DNA from: Catenulispora rubra
GTDB taxonomy: Bacteria > Actinomycetota > Actinomycetes > Streptomycetales > Catenulisporaceae
Direction: 5' to 3'
Assembly: GCF_015356825.1 (NCBI RefSeq)
Contig: NZ_JAACYW010000120.1
Coordinates: forward strand, 1 to 32,069
DNA: 32,069 nt
The translations under genes were made by a program, and so were the position numbers. Under the pieces are notes generated by a model. The model was not told the DNA's origin. It worked only from the letters and a program-made list of their open reading frames with translations, and made no database searches. The stretch's first letter is position 1; each line of letters begins with the position of its first letter. Of this stretch, positions 31,457 through 32,069 are shown piece after piece.

Positions 31457-31678
31457 TTATCCACAGGACCACCGTACTTGTGGATAACCGGGCCCACCCG
31501 CTACCGTCGGCCGGACCGCCGCCGATGCCGAGGTGCGGCATTTTGTGAGGTCCGCACCGCACCGACGAGCGCGGGACCTGTGAAAACGACAGATACGACG
31601 ACCGGCGCGACCGCGCCCGGCATTATCCACAGCTGTACACAACCTCTGCGTACGACCTGTGGAAAGCCTGTGGGAAAC
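31457..31678. promoter_or_regulatory. DnaA boxes in the rpmH-dnaA intergenic region
   Basis: Perfect boxes TTATCCACA occur at 31457-31465 (plus), 31479-31487 (minus, TGTGGATAA) and 31623-31631 (plus). Weaker CTTTCCACA-type sequences lie at 31658-31666 and 31670-31678 (minus). They probably serve dnaA autoregulation and may be part of the origin. In streptomycetes the main origin lies between dnaA and dnaN, outside this window. The 475-bp gap shows no further gene. Confidence 0.8.
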
Positions 31679-31734
31679 GTGATGCAGACCTGTCGGCGCG
31701 GTAGGGCCGACAGCACAGAATGGAGCCGCAGGCC

Positions 31735-32069
31735 GTGTCCGACCCGCAAGGTTACACCCCGGTCCCGCCGCCTGCGGCCGCCCCCGGTGACGCGACCGCG
31801 CTGTGGCCCCATTTCCGCGCCCGCGTCGAGTCCGACGGCTCGCTGACCAAGAGCGAGCAGGCGTTCCTCATGATCCCGGAGGCCCGGACCGTGATCGGCG
31901 ACACGATCGTGCTCGCCGTGCCGGACGACTTCTCCAAGAACTACCTGGAGCAGCGGCTGGAGCCGATGCTCACCACCCATCTGGCCGCCATGTTCGGCCC
32001 GGACATCAAGTTCAGCCTGTTCGTCGACAGGGCGATGGAGAACACACCGGCCCCGGCGTCCCCCAGCCC
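31735..32069 (+). CDS. dnaA: Chromosomal replication initiator DnaA (partial, N-terminus only)
   Basis: The first 111 or so residues are visible; the gene leaves the window at the right edge. GTG 31735 is preferred because GGAG (31722-31725) stands 9 nt upstream; an in-frame ATG at 31720 lacks a ribosome binding site. After a Pro/Ala-rich start the domain I sequence ALWPHFRARVESDGSL..., then IGDTIVLAVPDDFSKNYLEQRLEPMLTTHLAAMFG fits DnaA. It is divergent from rpmH, the standard actinobacterial arrangement. Upstream DnaA boxes suggest autoregulation. Confidence 0.95.
   Translation, partial: MSDPQGYTPVPPPAAAPGDATALWPHFRARVESDGSLTKSEQAFLMIPEARTVIGDTIVLAVPDDFSKNYLEQRLEPMLTTHLAAMFGPDIKFSLFVDRAMENTPAPASPS

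Overview
The window is GC-rich (roughly 70 %) and carries the conserved gene order next to an actinobacterial chromosome origin. A Catenulispora-like or Streptomyces-like filamentous actinomycete is the best guess: many GTG starts, a SigR-type promoter before trxB, the sigM/anti-sigma pair before trxBA, and the dnaA-rpmH-rnpA-yidD-yidC-jag-rsmG-parA-parB block. The genus is an inference; no sequence search was possible.

Layout. 1-2310: the 5' part of dnaX (minus), the SRP RNA gene (minus) and tRNA-Ser(GGA) (plus). 2510-5260: an FBP-type zinc-finger protein, and an ECF sigma factor with its likely membrane-bound partner (all minus). 5472-7463: two small overlapping genes and an MFS exporter (plus), converging with cca (minus, 7394-8869). 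8926-17353: a cell-envelope and stress cluster (DUF6049 protein, MurJ flippase, separate pseudokinase, SigM and anti-sigma factor). 17464-20176: trxB, trxA and a CwlM-like amidase. 20487-22237: a DUF371 protein overlapping a KamB-like 16S rRNA (A1408) methyltransferase. 22493-24980: a PLP aminotransferase and a D-Ala-D-Ala ligase. 25253-31259: parB, parA, rsmG, jag, yidC, yidD, rnpA and rpmH (all minus). 31260-32069: an intergenic region with DnaA boxes and the start of dnaA (plus).

The strongest unexplained structure is a field of parS-like centromere sites from 18.4 to 27.9 kb. I count 18 exact copies of one 14-mer, GTTTCACGGGAAAC or its reverse complement, plus one single-mismatch copy and several half-sites. 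None is the canonical palindrome GTTTCACGTGAAAC. The sites are arranged in distinct ways: a four-unit tandem array with an exact 46-bp period, two perfect inverted pairs starting 3-4 bp after stop codons, two sites inside the parB coding sequence, and three between parA and rsmG. The DUF371-KamB operon lies between two of these clusters and is the most unusual gene pair here. Other points are a perfect 51-bp tandem duplication after trxA and a DnaA-box pair inside the MFS gene.

How the genes work together: ParA and ParB segregate the origin by loading on the parS field. DnaA starts replication from the adjacent region. YidC, YidD, RnpA, RpmH, Jag and RsmG serve membrane insertion, RNA processing and the ribosome. 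MurJ, the pseudokinase, CwlM and Ddl serve peptidoglycan synthesis. SigM with its anti-sigma factor and TrxAB serve envelope and redox stress.
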